A DNA stretch of 64,000 nucleotides from CAXXOK01 sp035353615 (lineage in GTDB: Bacteria > Bacillota > Clostridia > Christensenellales > Aristaeellaceae), in NCBI GenBank assembly GCA_035353615.1, contig DAOPZY010000017.1, positions 1 to 64,000 of the forward strand, written 5' to 3'. A model generated the notes under the pieces. The model had not been told where the DNA came from and ran no database searches. It saw only the letters and a program-made list of their open reading frames with translations. Shown piece after piece: positions 45,316 through 52,992 of the stretch. The first letter of the stretch is position 1. Each line of letters opens with the position of its first letter. Position numbers and translations under genes: made by a program.

Positions 45316-46161
45316 ATGGAATGGATCACCAGCGTCAACCGCGCGCTGCGCTATGTGGAGGAACACCTGACGGATGAAACCCTGTCCGTTGAGGCGGTTG
45401 CAAGGGTCACCGCATATTCGCCGTTTTACCTGCAAAGGCTGTTCTACATCCTGACCGATCTGTCCCTGTCGGATTACATCCGCCAGCGACGGCTGTCCAT
45501 GGCGGGGCAGGAGCTGCAAAGCGCGGGCGCGCGCGTGCTGGACACGGCCCTGCGGTACGGTTACGAAACGCCGGAGAGCTTTCTCAAGGCGTTCCGGCGG
45601 TTCCACGGGGTCACGCCCTCCGCGGTGCAGCGCTCCCACGTTCAGCTGCGCTACCTCAACCCCCTGCAAATCAAAGTGGAATTGACAGGAGGCAGCATCA
45701 TGGATTATTCGGTTGAAAACATTGGCAAGCTTACGGTAGTCGGAAAGGCGCGCATGTTTACCTACGAAAACGCGTTTGCCGATATCCCGAAATTTTGGGA
45801 CGATTACTACACCGCCAACCTGCACCGCAAGGTATGCGGTTGCCTGGGCATCTGTTTTGACGAGGATGACAGCCCGGAGTTTGCCTACATGATCGGCGCA
45901 TTCTGGGAACCGGACGCGCCCGTGCCCGAAGGGTTTGAAAAGCGGGAGATTGCCGCGCACCTGTGGGCTAAGTTCCGCGCTGTGGGGCCGATCCCCACGG
46001 GCATCCAGACTGTGAACCGGCAAATCTTTACCGAGTGGCTGCCCAACAACACGGAGTACGACCTTGCCGAAGGCGTGAACATTGAGATGTACACCGAAGG
46101 CGACAACAAAGCCGAGGATTACGTAAGTGAAATCTGGGTTCCCGTAAAGCGGAAGGCATAA
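45316..46161 (+). CDS. AraC-family regulator with GyrI-like effector domain
   Basis: Regulator of 281 residues. Residues 1-108 contain the two AraC helix-turn-helix units (LSVEAVARVTAYSPFYLQRLF and the second near 70-100, YGYETPESFLKAFRRFHGVTP). Residues ~125-281 form a GyrI-like/SOUL-type effector domain as in Rob/SbmC relatives that bind small hydrophobic or cationic compounds. ATG preceded by GGAGGTGAGG. The target genes are not evident; no efflux gene adjoins. Confidence 0.9.
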   Translation: MEWITSVNRALRYVEEHLTDETLSVEAVARVTAYSPFYLQRLFYILTDLSLSDYIRQRRLSMAGQELQSAGARVLDTALRYGYETPESFLKAFRRFHGVTPSAVQRSHVQLRYLNPLQIKVELTGGSIMDYSVENIGKLTVVGKARMFTYENAFADIPKFWDDYYTANLHRKVCGCLGICFDEDDSPEFAYMIGAFWEPDAPVPEGFEKREIAAHLWAKFRAVGPIPTGIQTVNRQIFTEWLPNNTEYDLAEGVNIEMYTEGDNKAEDYVSEIWVPVKRKA

Positions 46162-46210
46162 TGCCGGGCGTAAGGGCGGGGGTAATCCCATCAAATTATC
46201 GAACCCTTCC

Positions 46211-46377
46211 CCCACCGCAGCGGAACCGGGTCAAGGGCAATGCCCCTGTCCGGGTGCAGGGGTGAAACCCCTGCCGGGGCTTGGGGTGGAACCCCAACCC
46301 CCACGCCGCAGCGTGAAACCAACAAGCGAGCGAACAGCCCGCAGGGCTATGAGGCGAGCGGGCACAGCGCATTGCCG
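46211..46377 (+). repeat. Dispersed composite hairpin repeat, full A-B-C-D copy
   Basis: Best preserved copy: GCAGCGGAACCGGGTCAAGG (A), GCAGGGGTGAAACCCCTGCC (B, a perfect hairpin), GCTTGGGGTGGAACCCCAA (C) and GCAGGGCTATGAGGCGAGCG (D). It follows the AraC/GyrI gene. Confidence 0.75.
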
Positions 46378-46400
46378 AGGTCAGCCTGCAACCCGTCCCT

Positions 46401-46480
46401 TCCCCCGCCGCAGCGGAACCGCGTCAAGGGCAATGCCCCTGTCCCGGTGCAGGGGTGAAACCCCTGCCGGGCAGGCTTGG
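46401..46480 (+). repeat. Dispersed composite hairpin repeat, A-B copy in tandem with the previous one
   Basis: Repeats modules A and B of 46211 almost letter for letter (A: GCAGCGGAACCGCGTCAAGG; B: GCAGGGGTGAAACCCCTGCC), then diverges. The two copies are about 24 bp apart. Confidence 0.75.
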
Positions 46481-46632
46481 CAAGCGGCGATAAATGTGAT
46501 AAAATGACCGTAAACGATCCGCCCGCACCCTGCGTTTCAAAACTCAGCCTGTTACAAAACCGACGGCATCGGTCGGCATAGAGGCAGTATTGCCGTATGG
46601 CGCGGGCGATTCCCTGAAAGGAGCATTCGGCC

Positions 46633-46812
46633 ATGGATTCAGAGAAGCGTGTGGTGGAACAACTGGTTTACAACGATGAGATTCCCGACCCCGAGGAGGA
46701 AGCGCCTCCGCGCGACGATGTGGCCGAAGCGTTCCATAAGGCGGCGCAAAGTCGCAGGGTCGCTTCGGACGAGGATGTGCCCAATGACTGTTTCAGTGAA
46801 AAAATGCTGTAG
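46633..46812 (+). CDS. Small acidic protein of 59 residues
   Basis: ATG at 46633 has AAAGGAG nine bases upstream, and the stop at 46812 is followed 11 bp later by a strong terminator, so this is a real short gene. The protein starts MDSEKRVVEQ, ends FSEKML, has an acidic middle (EIPDPEEEAPPRDD) and one cysteine. I recognise no family and predict no membrane helix. It is a stand-alone transcription unit downstream of the two hairpin repeats. Confidence 0.6.
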   Translation: MDSEKRVVEQLVYNDEIPDPEEEAPPRDDVAEAFHKAAQSRRVASDEDVPNDCFSEKML

Positions 46813-46823
46813 TCCAGCGGTAG

Positions 46824-46861
46824 AAACCGGTGGTCCCATGCTCGGGATCACCGGTTTTTTT
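46824..46861 (+). terminator. Terminator after the 59-residue gene
   Basis: 14-bp stem AAACCGGTGGTCCC / GGGATCACCGGTTT (one G-U) with 6-nt loop, followed by seven T. Confidence 0.9.
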
Positions 46862-47159
46862 ACACCGCTCGCCGCAACTGCCGCCGTAGCCGCAACCAAG
46901 GCGACCGCAGGGTCCGCGACCCAGCGCAAACGCCGGGCATACGTACGCAAACGCCTGTGATAAGCCCGTTTCAGCCAATTAAGCACCCGAAAGGCGCCGT
47001 TGACGGAGTAACCTGTACAATCATCTTTACAATCGGTTTATTTCCAACGGCGTTTTCATGCAAAGCTTAAAAGCTTGGATAATCCGTATGCTTCTATCGC
47101 GATTTTTTTGTGACAATGTACATAACGCCCAGCCCGTTTTGCGAAATCCTATCAGTTTG

Positions 47160-47175
47160 ATAGGTACGTACAAAC
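47160..47175. promoter_or_regulatory. AraR-box-like operator 1
   Basis: ATAGGTACGTACAAAC matches the B. subtilis AraR box ATTTGTACGTACAAAT at 13 of 16 positions, with a perfect GTACGTAC core. It lies 150 bp upstream of the promoter at 47325. Confidence 0.5.
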
Positions 47176-47324
47176 GCTTTATTCTGCGAAAACTGCCGGC
47201 TAACCGTCCGCCGGTCGGCCAAGTTGTATGCCACCTGTATCAGCGAAAAAACTTGATTTTACAGGCGTTTCGGCAGTGTTCCAGCGCGCGTGATGTTTTA
47301 TTTGGAAAATACTTAACCTGAGTA

Positions 47325-47354
47325 TTGACAAAAGACTGCATCGCATGATATTCT
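47325..47354 (+). promoter_or_regulatory. Promoter of the ChvE/MmsA/MmsB operon
   Basis: TTGACA (47325-47330) and TATTCT (47349-47354) with an 18-bp spacer, about 85 bp upstream of the first start codon. Confidence 0.8.
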
Positions 47355-47405
47355 GTGAACAACAAGATTGAAGCGAATGAACTGCCGAGGTTGTCGCTTC
47401 ACGTT

Positions 47406-47421
47406 GCTTGTACGCACAACT
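47406..47421. promoter_or_regulatory. AraR-box-like operator 2
   Basis: GCTTGTACGCACAACT matches the AraR consensus at 12 of 16 positions. It is about 50 bp downstream of the -10 and overlaps the 5' leader just before the ribosome-binding site, a position suitable for repression. Confidence 0.5.
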
Positions 47422-47438
47422 TAAAAGGAGTGGAATTC

Positions 47439-48497
47439 ATGAAGAAGGTTCTGGCAATCGTTCTGGCTCTTACCATGGTTCTGAGCGTCGCTTCCTTTGC
47501 GGCCGCCGAAGGCTTGGTCGGTGTTTGCATGCCCACCCAGTCCTCCGCCCGTTGGATCGCCGATGGCGCCAACATGAAAGCTCAACTGGAAGCCAAAGGT
47601 TACACCGTTGACCTGCAGTATGCGGAAGACATCGTTGAAAATCAGGTTTCCCAGATCGAGAACATGATCACCAAGGGCGTAAAGTGCCTGGTTATCGCCT
47701 CCATCGACGGCGAGTCCCTGACGGCCGTTCTGGAAAAGGCCAAGGAAGCCAGCATCCCCGTGATCGCGTATGACCGCCTGATCCGCAACACGGACGCCGT
47801 GAGCTACTACGCGACGTTTGACAACTTCCTGGTTGGCGTACAGCAGGCGACCTCCATCGTCACCGCGCTGGGTCTGCCGGATGCCGCCGGCCCCTTCAAC
47901 ATCGAGCTGTTCGCCGGTTCCCCCGACGACAACAACGCCGGCTTCTTCTTCAACGGCGCTATGAGCATCATCCAGCCCTACATCGACAGCGGCAAGCTGG
48001 TTGTGAAATCCGGCCAAACTTCCTTTGAGCAGGTTGCCACCCTCCGTTGGGACGGCGCTACCGCTCAGGCCCGTATGGACAACATCATCACCGCCTTCTA
48101 CACCGACGCGCGTGTGGATGCGATCCTCTCCCCGTACGATGGCATTTCCATCGGCGTGCTGGCCTCTGTGAAGAACGTGGGCTACGGCACCGGCGATCAG
48201 AAATTCCCCATCATCTCCGGTCAGGATGCGGAGCTGCCCTCTGTGAAGAGCATTCTCGCGGGCGAGCAGTATTCCACCATCTTCAAGGATACCCGTACCC
48301 TCGCTTCCAAGGCTGTTGAAATGGTGGACGCGGTGCTGACCGGCAGCGAGCCTTCCATCAACGACACCACCACCTATGACAACGGCGTGAAGGTTGTTCC
48401 CTCCTTCCTCTGCGAGCCGGTGCCGATCGACGCCACCAACGCTGTGCAGGTGCTTGTGACCGATAGCGGCTACTACACCGCCGACCAGCTCAAGTAA
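47439..48497 (+). CDS. chvE: Sugar ABC transporter substrate-binding protein, ChvE/multiple-monosaccharide type
   Basis: Type I periplasmic-binding-fold protein of 352 residues that captures a monosaccharide for MmsA/MmsB. An N-terminal signal peptide of about 23 residues (KKVLAIVLALTMVLS) ends in an AAA motif; there is no lipobox cysteine at the cleavage site, although binding proteins of single-membrane bacteria are normally lipidated. The body has the family segments YAEDIVENQVSQIENM and SGQDAELPSVKSILAG. The ATG at 47439 has AAAGGAG eight bases upstream. It is first in its operon, followed by a strong stem-loop before mmsA. The sugar is inferred only: arabinose, xylose, galactose or glucose fit the family. 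Confidence 0.88.
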   Translation: MKKVLAIVLALTMVLSVASFAAAEGLVGVCMPTQSSARWIADGANMKAQLEAKGYTVDLQYAEDIVENQVSQIENMITKGVKCLVIASIDGESLTAVLEKAKEASIPVIAYDRLIRNTDAVSYYATFDNFLVGVQQATSIVTALGLPDAAGPFNIELFAGSPDDNNAGFFFNGAMSIIQPYIDSGKLVVKSGQTSFEQVATLRWDGATAQARMDNIITAFYTDARVDAILSPYDGISIGVLASVKNVGYGTGDQKFPIISGQDAELPSVKSILAGEQYSTIFKDTRTLASKAVEMVDAVLTGSEPSINDTTTYDNGVKVVPSFLCEPVPIDATNAVQVLVTDSGYYTADQLK

Positions 48498-48516
48498 GTT
48501 TTGCGAACCGTGTAAC

Positions 48517-48545
48517 GTATGGCGGCGGCTTGACCGCCGCCATAC
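48517..48545 (+). terminator. Intra-operon stem-loop after the binding-protein gene
   Basis: Perfect 12-bp stem GTATGGCGGCGG / CCGCCGCCATAC with 5-nt loop and a short TCTTTA. It probably protects or attenuates the transcript to give excess binding protein. Confidence 0.75.
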
Positions 48546-48625
48546 TCTTTATCCGTTTGCGGAAACAGTTTTATCGGGGCTCCAACCATCCCGCTCACGC
48601 ATGATAAAGGAGTGTGAGACCGTTC

Positions 48626-50161
48626 ATGGACAATGTTATACTGGAAATGAGAAACATCACCAAGGAGTTTCCGGGCGTCAAGGCGCTGGATAACGTCAAC
48701 CTGGTGGTAAAGGCGGACGAAATCCACGCGCTGGTAGGCGAAAACGGCGCTGGCAAAAGTACGCTGATGAACGTATTGAGCGGCGTCTACCCTCATGGCA
48801 CCTATACGGGCGACATTATTTTTCAGGGCGACGTCTGCGTATTTCATAACATCAAAGACAGCGAGCGCAAGGGCATTGCCATCATCCATCAGGAACTGGC
48901 GCTGGTGCCCTATTTGAGTATCGCGGAAAACATGTTTTTGGGCAACGAACGCGCCCACGCCGGCATCATCAACTGGCAGGAAACCCGCGCGCGCACGGCG
49001 GAGCTGCTCAAGCTGGTTGGCCTTTCCGAAAACCCGGATACGCTGATTATGGATATCGGCGTGGGCAAACAGCAGCTGGTAGAAATCGCCAAAGCACTGG
49101 CTAAGGATGTGAAACTGCTGATTTTGGATGAGCCGACGGCCGCCCTGAACGAAGCGGAATCCACCCACCTTTTGGAGATTATTGTCGATTTGAAAAAACG
49201 CGGCGTGCCCTCGATCATCATCAGCCATAAGCTGAATGAAGTCGAAACGGTTGCCGATAGTATAACCATCCTGCGCGACGGCGCAACCATCGAAACCCTC
49301 ATCAAGGGGCAGGATCACCTCACGGAGGATCGCATTATCAAGGGCATGGTCGGCCGTGAAATCAAGGATCGCTGGCCCACGCGCAGCTGCCCCATCGGGG
49401 ACGTTTATTTCTCGGTGGAAAACTGGTGCGCCTTTGACCCGGCAGACGAAGAAAAACAGGTGCTTAAAAACATCAACCTCTATGTGCGCAAGGGCGAGGT
49501 TGTCGGGATCGCCGGGCTGATGGGCGCGGGCCGCACGGAGCTTGCCATGAGCATGTTCGGCAAGGCCTACGGCAAAAAAATCACCGGCACCATGATGAAG
49601 GACGGCAAAAAAATCGAGCTGAAATCCATCCACAGCGCCATCCGCCACGGCGTCGCTTACCTGACCGAGGACCGGAAAACCGCCGGGCTGATCCTGATTA
49701 ACGACATCCGTGAAAATATCTCCATGGCAAGCCTGGACAAGTTGAGCAAACGGCTGGTCATCAACCGCAATCAGGAAATCCGGGTCGCGGAGGAATACCG
49801 GCACAAGCTGAACATCAAAACCCCTTCCATTTCGCAGCTGACGGGCAACCTGTCCGGCGGCAACCAGCAAAAGGTTTGCCTGAGCCGCTGGATTTTTGCC
49901 AATCCGGACGTGCTGATTTTGGACGAACCGACCCGCGGCATCGACGTGGGCGCAAAGTACGAGATCTATACCATCATCAACACTCTGGCCGCAGCCGGCA
50001 AGGCCGTCATTATCATTTCCAGCGAGCTTCCGGAGGTGCTGGGCATGAGCGACCGCGTGTATGTGATGAACCAGGGAAAAATCGTTGGCGAACTGGACAA
50101 AAACCAGGCGTCCCAGGAAAGCGTTATGCGCTGCATCATGCAAAGCAGCAGGGAGGGTTAA
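48626..50161 (+). CDS. mmsA: Sugar ABC transporter ATP-binding protein, MmsA type
   Basis: Cytoplasmic ATPase of 511 residues with two fused ABC domains. Domain 1 has GENGAGKST near 39-47 and LDEPTAAL near 166; domain 2 has a degenerate Walker A GLMGAGRTE near 297 and the signature LSGGNQQK near 411. This layout is typical of monosaccharide importers (XylG, MmsA). The ATG at 48626 matches the family start; the GGAG is 13 bases upstream, which is long, and a GTG at 48614 would be too close. Three bases separate its stop from the mmsB start. Confidence 0.93.
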   Translation: MDNVILEMRNITKEFPGVKALDNVNLVVKADEIHALVGENGAGKSTLMNVLSGVYPHGTYTGDIIFQGDVCVFHNIKDSERKGIAIIHQELALVPYLSIAENMFLGNERAHAGIINWQETRARTAELLKLVGLSENPDTLIMDIGVGKQQLVEIAKALAKDVKLLILDEPTAALNEAESTHLLEIIVDLKKRGVPSIIISHKLNEVETVADSITILRDGATIETLIKGQDHLTEDRIIKGMVGREIKDRWPTRSCPIGDVYFSVENWCAFDPADEEKQVLKNINLYVRKGEVVGIAGLMGAGRTELAMSMFGKAYGKKITGTMMKDGKKIELKSIHSAIRHGVAYLTEDRKTAGLILINDIRENISMASLDKLSKRLVINRNQEIRVAEEYRHKLNIKTPSISQLTGNLSGGNQQKVCLSRWIFANPDVLILDEPTRGIDVGAKYEIYTIINTLAAAGKAVIIISSELPEVLGMSDRVYVMNQGKIVGELDKNQASQESVMRCIMQSSREG

Positions 50162-50164
50162 CTC

Positions 50165-51361
50165 ATGGAGGCACTGCAACAACGGAAACCGAAGCTGAAA
50201 CTGAACACACGCCAGTACGGCATGGGCATGGCGCTGATTGCGATCATGATCCTGTTCCAATTCCTGACCAACGGCGTACTTCTGAAACCCCTGAACGTTG
50301 CCAACCTGATTATGCAAAACAGCTATGTGCTGGTGCTGGCCATCGGCATGCTGCTGTGCATTTTGACCGGTAACATCGACCTGTCCGTCGGTTCCATCGC
50401 GGCGTTTATTGGCGCCACCAGCGCGGTGTTCATCATGGACTGGAAAATGGATCCGGTACTGGTGCTGCTGATTTCCCTGGTCCTGGGCGGCCTCATCGGC
50501 GCATGGCAGGGCTTCTGGATTTCCTACGTCAACATCCCGGCGTTCATCGTAACCCTGGCTGGGCAGCTGATTTTCCGCGGCCTGACGATGGTTATCCTGA
50601 AGGGGCAAACCAAAGCGCCCTTCCCGGATATTTACACCTCCCTTTCCGCAGGCTTTGTGCCGGATTACCTGACCAACCTGACCGGGCCGATCACGCTGTT
50701 CGGTATCCAGCTTAACCTGCTGACGCTCGCGTTTGGCGCGCTGATCAGCATCCTGTTTATCATTGGCGAGATTCGCAAGCGCAGGGAAATGCGCCGTTAC
50801 GGCTTCCAGGTGCTTTCGCCCGCGATGCTGGCGGTTCGGATGGTGCTGATTCTGGCCATCATCAACCTGTTTACCTGGTGGCTCAACAGTTACAAAGGCA
50901 TGCCGACCGTGCTGGTGCTGCTGGGCGTGCTGATCCTGATCTATTCCTTTGTGACCAACAAAACCACCATCGGCCGCCATATTTACGCATTCGGCGGCAA
51001 TGAAAAAGCCGCGCGGCTGTCGGGTATCAAAACCAAGCGCGTGTTCTTCTGGGTGTATGTGAACATGGGCGTGCTGTCCGCCGTTGCGGGCATCGTGTTC
51101 GCTGGCCGCCTGAACGCCGCCACCCCGAAGGCCGGCGTTAACTTCGAGCTGGACGCCATCGCAAGCTGCTACATCGGCGGCGCTTCCGCCAGCGGCGGTA
51201 TTGGCACCGTGTTTGGCTGCATCGTCGGCGGTCTGATTATGGGCGTGCTGAACAACGGTATGTCCATCATGGGCATTTCCATCGACTGGCAGCAGGCGAT
51301 CAAGGGTTTCGTTTTGCTGATGGCTGTCGCGTTTGACGTGCTCAGTAAAAAGAAAAAATAG
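50165..51361 (+). CDS. mmsB: Sugar ABC transporter permease, MmsB type
   Basis: Membrane subunit of 398 residues with about ten helices. It has the BPD_transp_2 family pattern, LTGNIDLSVGSIAAFIGA near 66-83, and the insertion KRREMRRYGF near 202-212, characteristic of the multiple-monosaccharide (MmsB/GguB) group and longer than RbsC. Start ATG with GGGAGGG overlapping the mmsA stop. It completes an importer with the preceding two genes. Confidence 0.93.
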   Translation: MEALQQRKPKLKLNTRQYGMGMALIAIMILFQFLTNGVLLKPLNVANLIMQNSYVLVLAIGMLLCILTGNIDLSVGSIAAFIGATSAVFIMDWKMDPVLVLLISLVLGGLIGAWQGFWISYVNIPAFIVTLAGQLIFRGLTMVILKGQTKAPFPDIYTSLSAGFVPDYLTNLTGPITLFGIQLNLLTLAFGALISILFIIGEIRKRREMRRYGFQVLSPAMLAVRMVLILAIINLFTWWLNSYKGMPTVLVLLGVLILIYSFVTNKTTIGRHIYAFGGNEKAARLSGIKTKRVFFWVYVNMGVLSAVAGIVFAGRLNAATPKAGVNFELDAIASCYIGGASASGGIGTVFGCIVGGLIMGVLNNGMSIMGISIDWQQAIKGFVLLMAVAFDVLSKKKK

Positions 51362-51713
51362 GCTCCAATTCCCGCGGCCAAGCCCGCAGCATCCGCTGCC
51401 TTCCGCCGTCCAAAGCGGTTGCGGAAACGCCGGCCCGCTTTGGCGGGAGCGTTACTTCCGCCGAGGCGGGGGGGCGGCGGGCAAGACACAGACTCGGCCG
51501 GAGATTGTGCCGGGGGTTGCTATCCAAGCGCGTCCGCCCGTTTATGAAAAAACAGCACAGTCAGGCCTGCCGCCTGCCGCACGCGCACAGTGCCGCCAAC
51601 CGTAATCCCATGCTGGTTGACGGCACTGCGTGAACCTGTCCAGCATGCCCGTCGTCGGCATTCAACCGCCCGGCAGCATCGCACCGTAAAAACCCGCAGA
51701 GGAGGCGCGAACC
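51362..51713. other. Gap between mmsB and the regulator
   Basis: 352 bp. It has an inverted repeat CCAAAGCGG / CCGCTTTGG (around 51412-51441) that may end the transporter transcript, and a CATGCTGG / CCAGCATG pair near 51609-51648. No convincing promoter for the regulator and no gene. Confidence 0.4.
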
Positions 51714-52766
51714 ATGGAAAAATATAAATACCTGCAACTGACAGAAACGCTGCGCGCCGCCATTCAAAGCGGTCAGTACGGTTTTGGCGCAAAGCTGCCG
51801 TCGGAAAACGAGCTGACGCGGCTTTATGCCTGTAGCCGCCAGACGGTGCGGCAAGCGCTGGGCATTTTAGATGCGGAAGGGCTGACGGAGCGTGTGCGGG
51901 GCAGCGGCACCTTTGTGAAGGGTACCAAAGTGCAGCACGCGTGGATGCACAACGTTGCGGTGGTCAGCACCTACATCAGCGACTACATCCTGCCCAGCAT
52001 GCTGGCCGGCATTCAGCAGGAGCTGAGCGCAAACGGCTACACCGCCATGTTTTTTGCCACCAATAACCGGGTGGATAACGAGCGCCGCATCCTCAACGAA
52101 CTGATGCGAAAGCCGATCGACGGCCTGCTGGTGGAAGGCACCAAGAGCGCCCTGCCCAACCCGAACCTTGACCTGTACCGCAAGCTGCGCAGTCAGGGAA
52201 TCCCGGTAGTGTTTCTGAACGGGTTTTATCAGGACTTGGGGGATTTTCCCCATGTGGTTACCGATGACTGCCAGGGCGGCTACATCGCCACCAATTTTCT
52301 GATTGGCAAAGGCCACCGGAAAATTGCCGGCATCTTTAAGAACGACGACCGACAGGGGCACGAGCGGTATTTGGGGTATTCCAGCGCGCTGATCGAGCAC
52401 GGGCTGGATTTAATTGACGACAATGTGCTTTGGTTTACCACCCATACGCGCGCGGATATGGTCAACCAATACGCCTTGCGCACGGTGGAAGGTTGTACGG
52501 CCGTAGTCTGCTATAACGACGAGGTGGCCGTGCCGCTCTTGAACCTGCTTTTACACGCGGGTAAAGCGGTACCGCAGGATATGGCGATTATCAGCTTCGA
52601 CCACAGCACCATGGCCGATTTGGCGGCTGTGCGCATCACATCGCTGGACCATCCCAAGCAGCGTTTAGGGGTTGAAGCCGTGCGGATGCTGTTGCACATG
52701 ATTAACGGACAGCCGCAAGCCTCGTTGGTGATGCCATGGGGTTTTGCCGAACAGGAAAGCACCTGA
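51714..52766 (+). CDS. GntR-LacI hybrid transcriptional regulator (AraR-like)
   Basis: Regulator of 350 residues. Residues 1-70 form a GntR-type winged helix (LPSENELTRLYACSRQTVRQAL, ending GSGTFV) and residues ~85-350 a LacI-type sugar-binding domain. This chimeric plan is that of B. subtilis AraR, which represses arabinose genes and is released by L-arabinose. Its gene lies directly after the ChvE/MmsA/MmsB importer, and two AraR-box-like sites lie upstream of that operon, so self-contained control is likely. ATG start with GAGGAGG. The inducer is inferred, not shown. Confidence 0.88.
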   Translation: MEKYKYLQLTETLRAAIQSGQYGFGAKLPSENELTRLYACSRQTVRQALGILDAEGLTERVRGSGTFVKGTKVQHAWMHNVAVVSTYISDYILPSMLAGIQQELSANGYTAMFFATNNRVDNERRILNELMRKPIDGLLVEGTKSALPNPNLDLYRKLRSQGIPVVFLNGFYQDLGDFPHVVTDDCQGGYIATNFLIGKGHRKIAGIFKNDDRQGHERYLGYSSALIEHGLDLIDDNVLWFTTHTRADMVNQYALRTVEGCTAVVCYNDEVAVPLLNLLLHAGKAVPQDMAIISFDHSTMADLAAVRITSLDHPKQRLGVEAVRMLLHMINGQPQASLVMPWGFAEQEST

Positions 52767-52788
52767 TAACACCAGCAAATGAAAACCC

Positions 52789-52862
52789 CTCGCTGCAGCG
52801 AAAATAGGTCAAGGGCAAAGCCCTTGACCGCCGGACGCCTTATGTGGCAACACATACAGCGT
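52789..52862 (+). repeat. Diverged module A repeat
   Basis: GCTGCAGCGAAAATAGGTCA followed by AAGGGCAAAGCCCTTGACC hairpin, similar to the copy at 8-52. It lies just after the regulator stop. Confidence 0.5.
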
Positions 52863-52930
52863 TAGCGCCACGAGTGCCGAAGGCACAATGCGGCGCGGTT
52901 TATGAACTCAATTCGGTTTGTCAACGGTCT

Positions 52931-52961
52931 AAACCCCCGCCGCGGCGGGGGTTTATTGTTT
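52931..52961. terminator. Bidirectional terminator between convergent genes
   Basis: Perfect 24-nt palindrome AAACCCCCGCCG / CGGCGGGGGTTT followed by ATTGTTT. It lies between the regulator (plus) and the GH1 gene (minus). Confidence 0.85.
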
Positions 52962-52992
52962 AACCAACTCCACAAGGGTTAACCCGCACCCG

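Larger units (their letters stand above)
46813..47324. other. AT-richer leader/upstream region of the ChvE operon
   Basis: After the terminator at 46824-46861 the sequence becomes clearly more AT-rich than its surroundings. It contains an 8-bp inverted repeat CGCCGTTG/CAACGGCG (around 46994-47055), a CCTATCA/TGATAGG hairpin at 47148-47164 and an AraR-box-like site at 47160. An 87-codon frame at 47058 has no ribosome-binding site. Confidence 0.45.

Noticed and set aside
46639..46986. 115-codon minus-strand frame with Ala-rich stretch
   Set aside because: Overlaps the supported 59-residue gene and its terminator on the other strand.
47058..47321. 87-codon plus-strand frame upstream of the ChvE gene
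   Set aside because: No ribosome-binding site, crosses the operator-like site, and the composition is not protein-like.
48473..50980. 835-codon open frame on the minus strand
   Set aside because: It lies exactly antisense to mmsA and part of mmsB, has a His/Gln/Asp-rich composition typical of a GC-rich shadow frame, and no ribosome-binding site.
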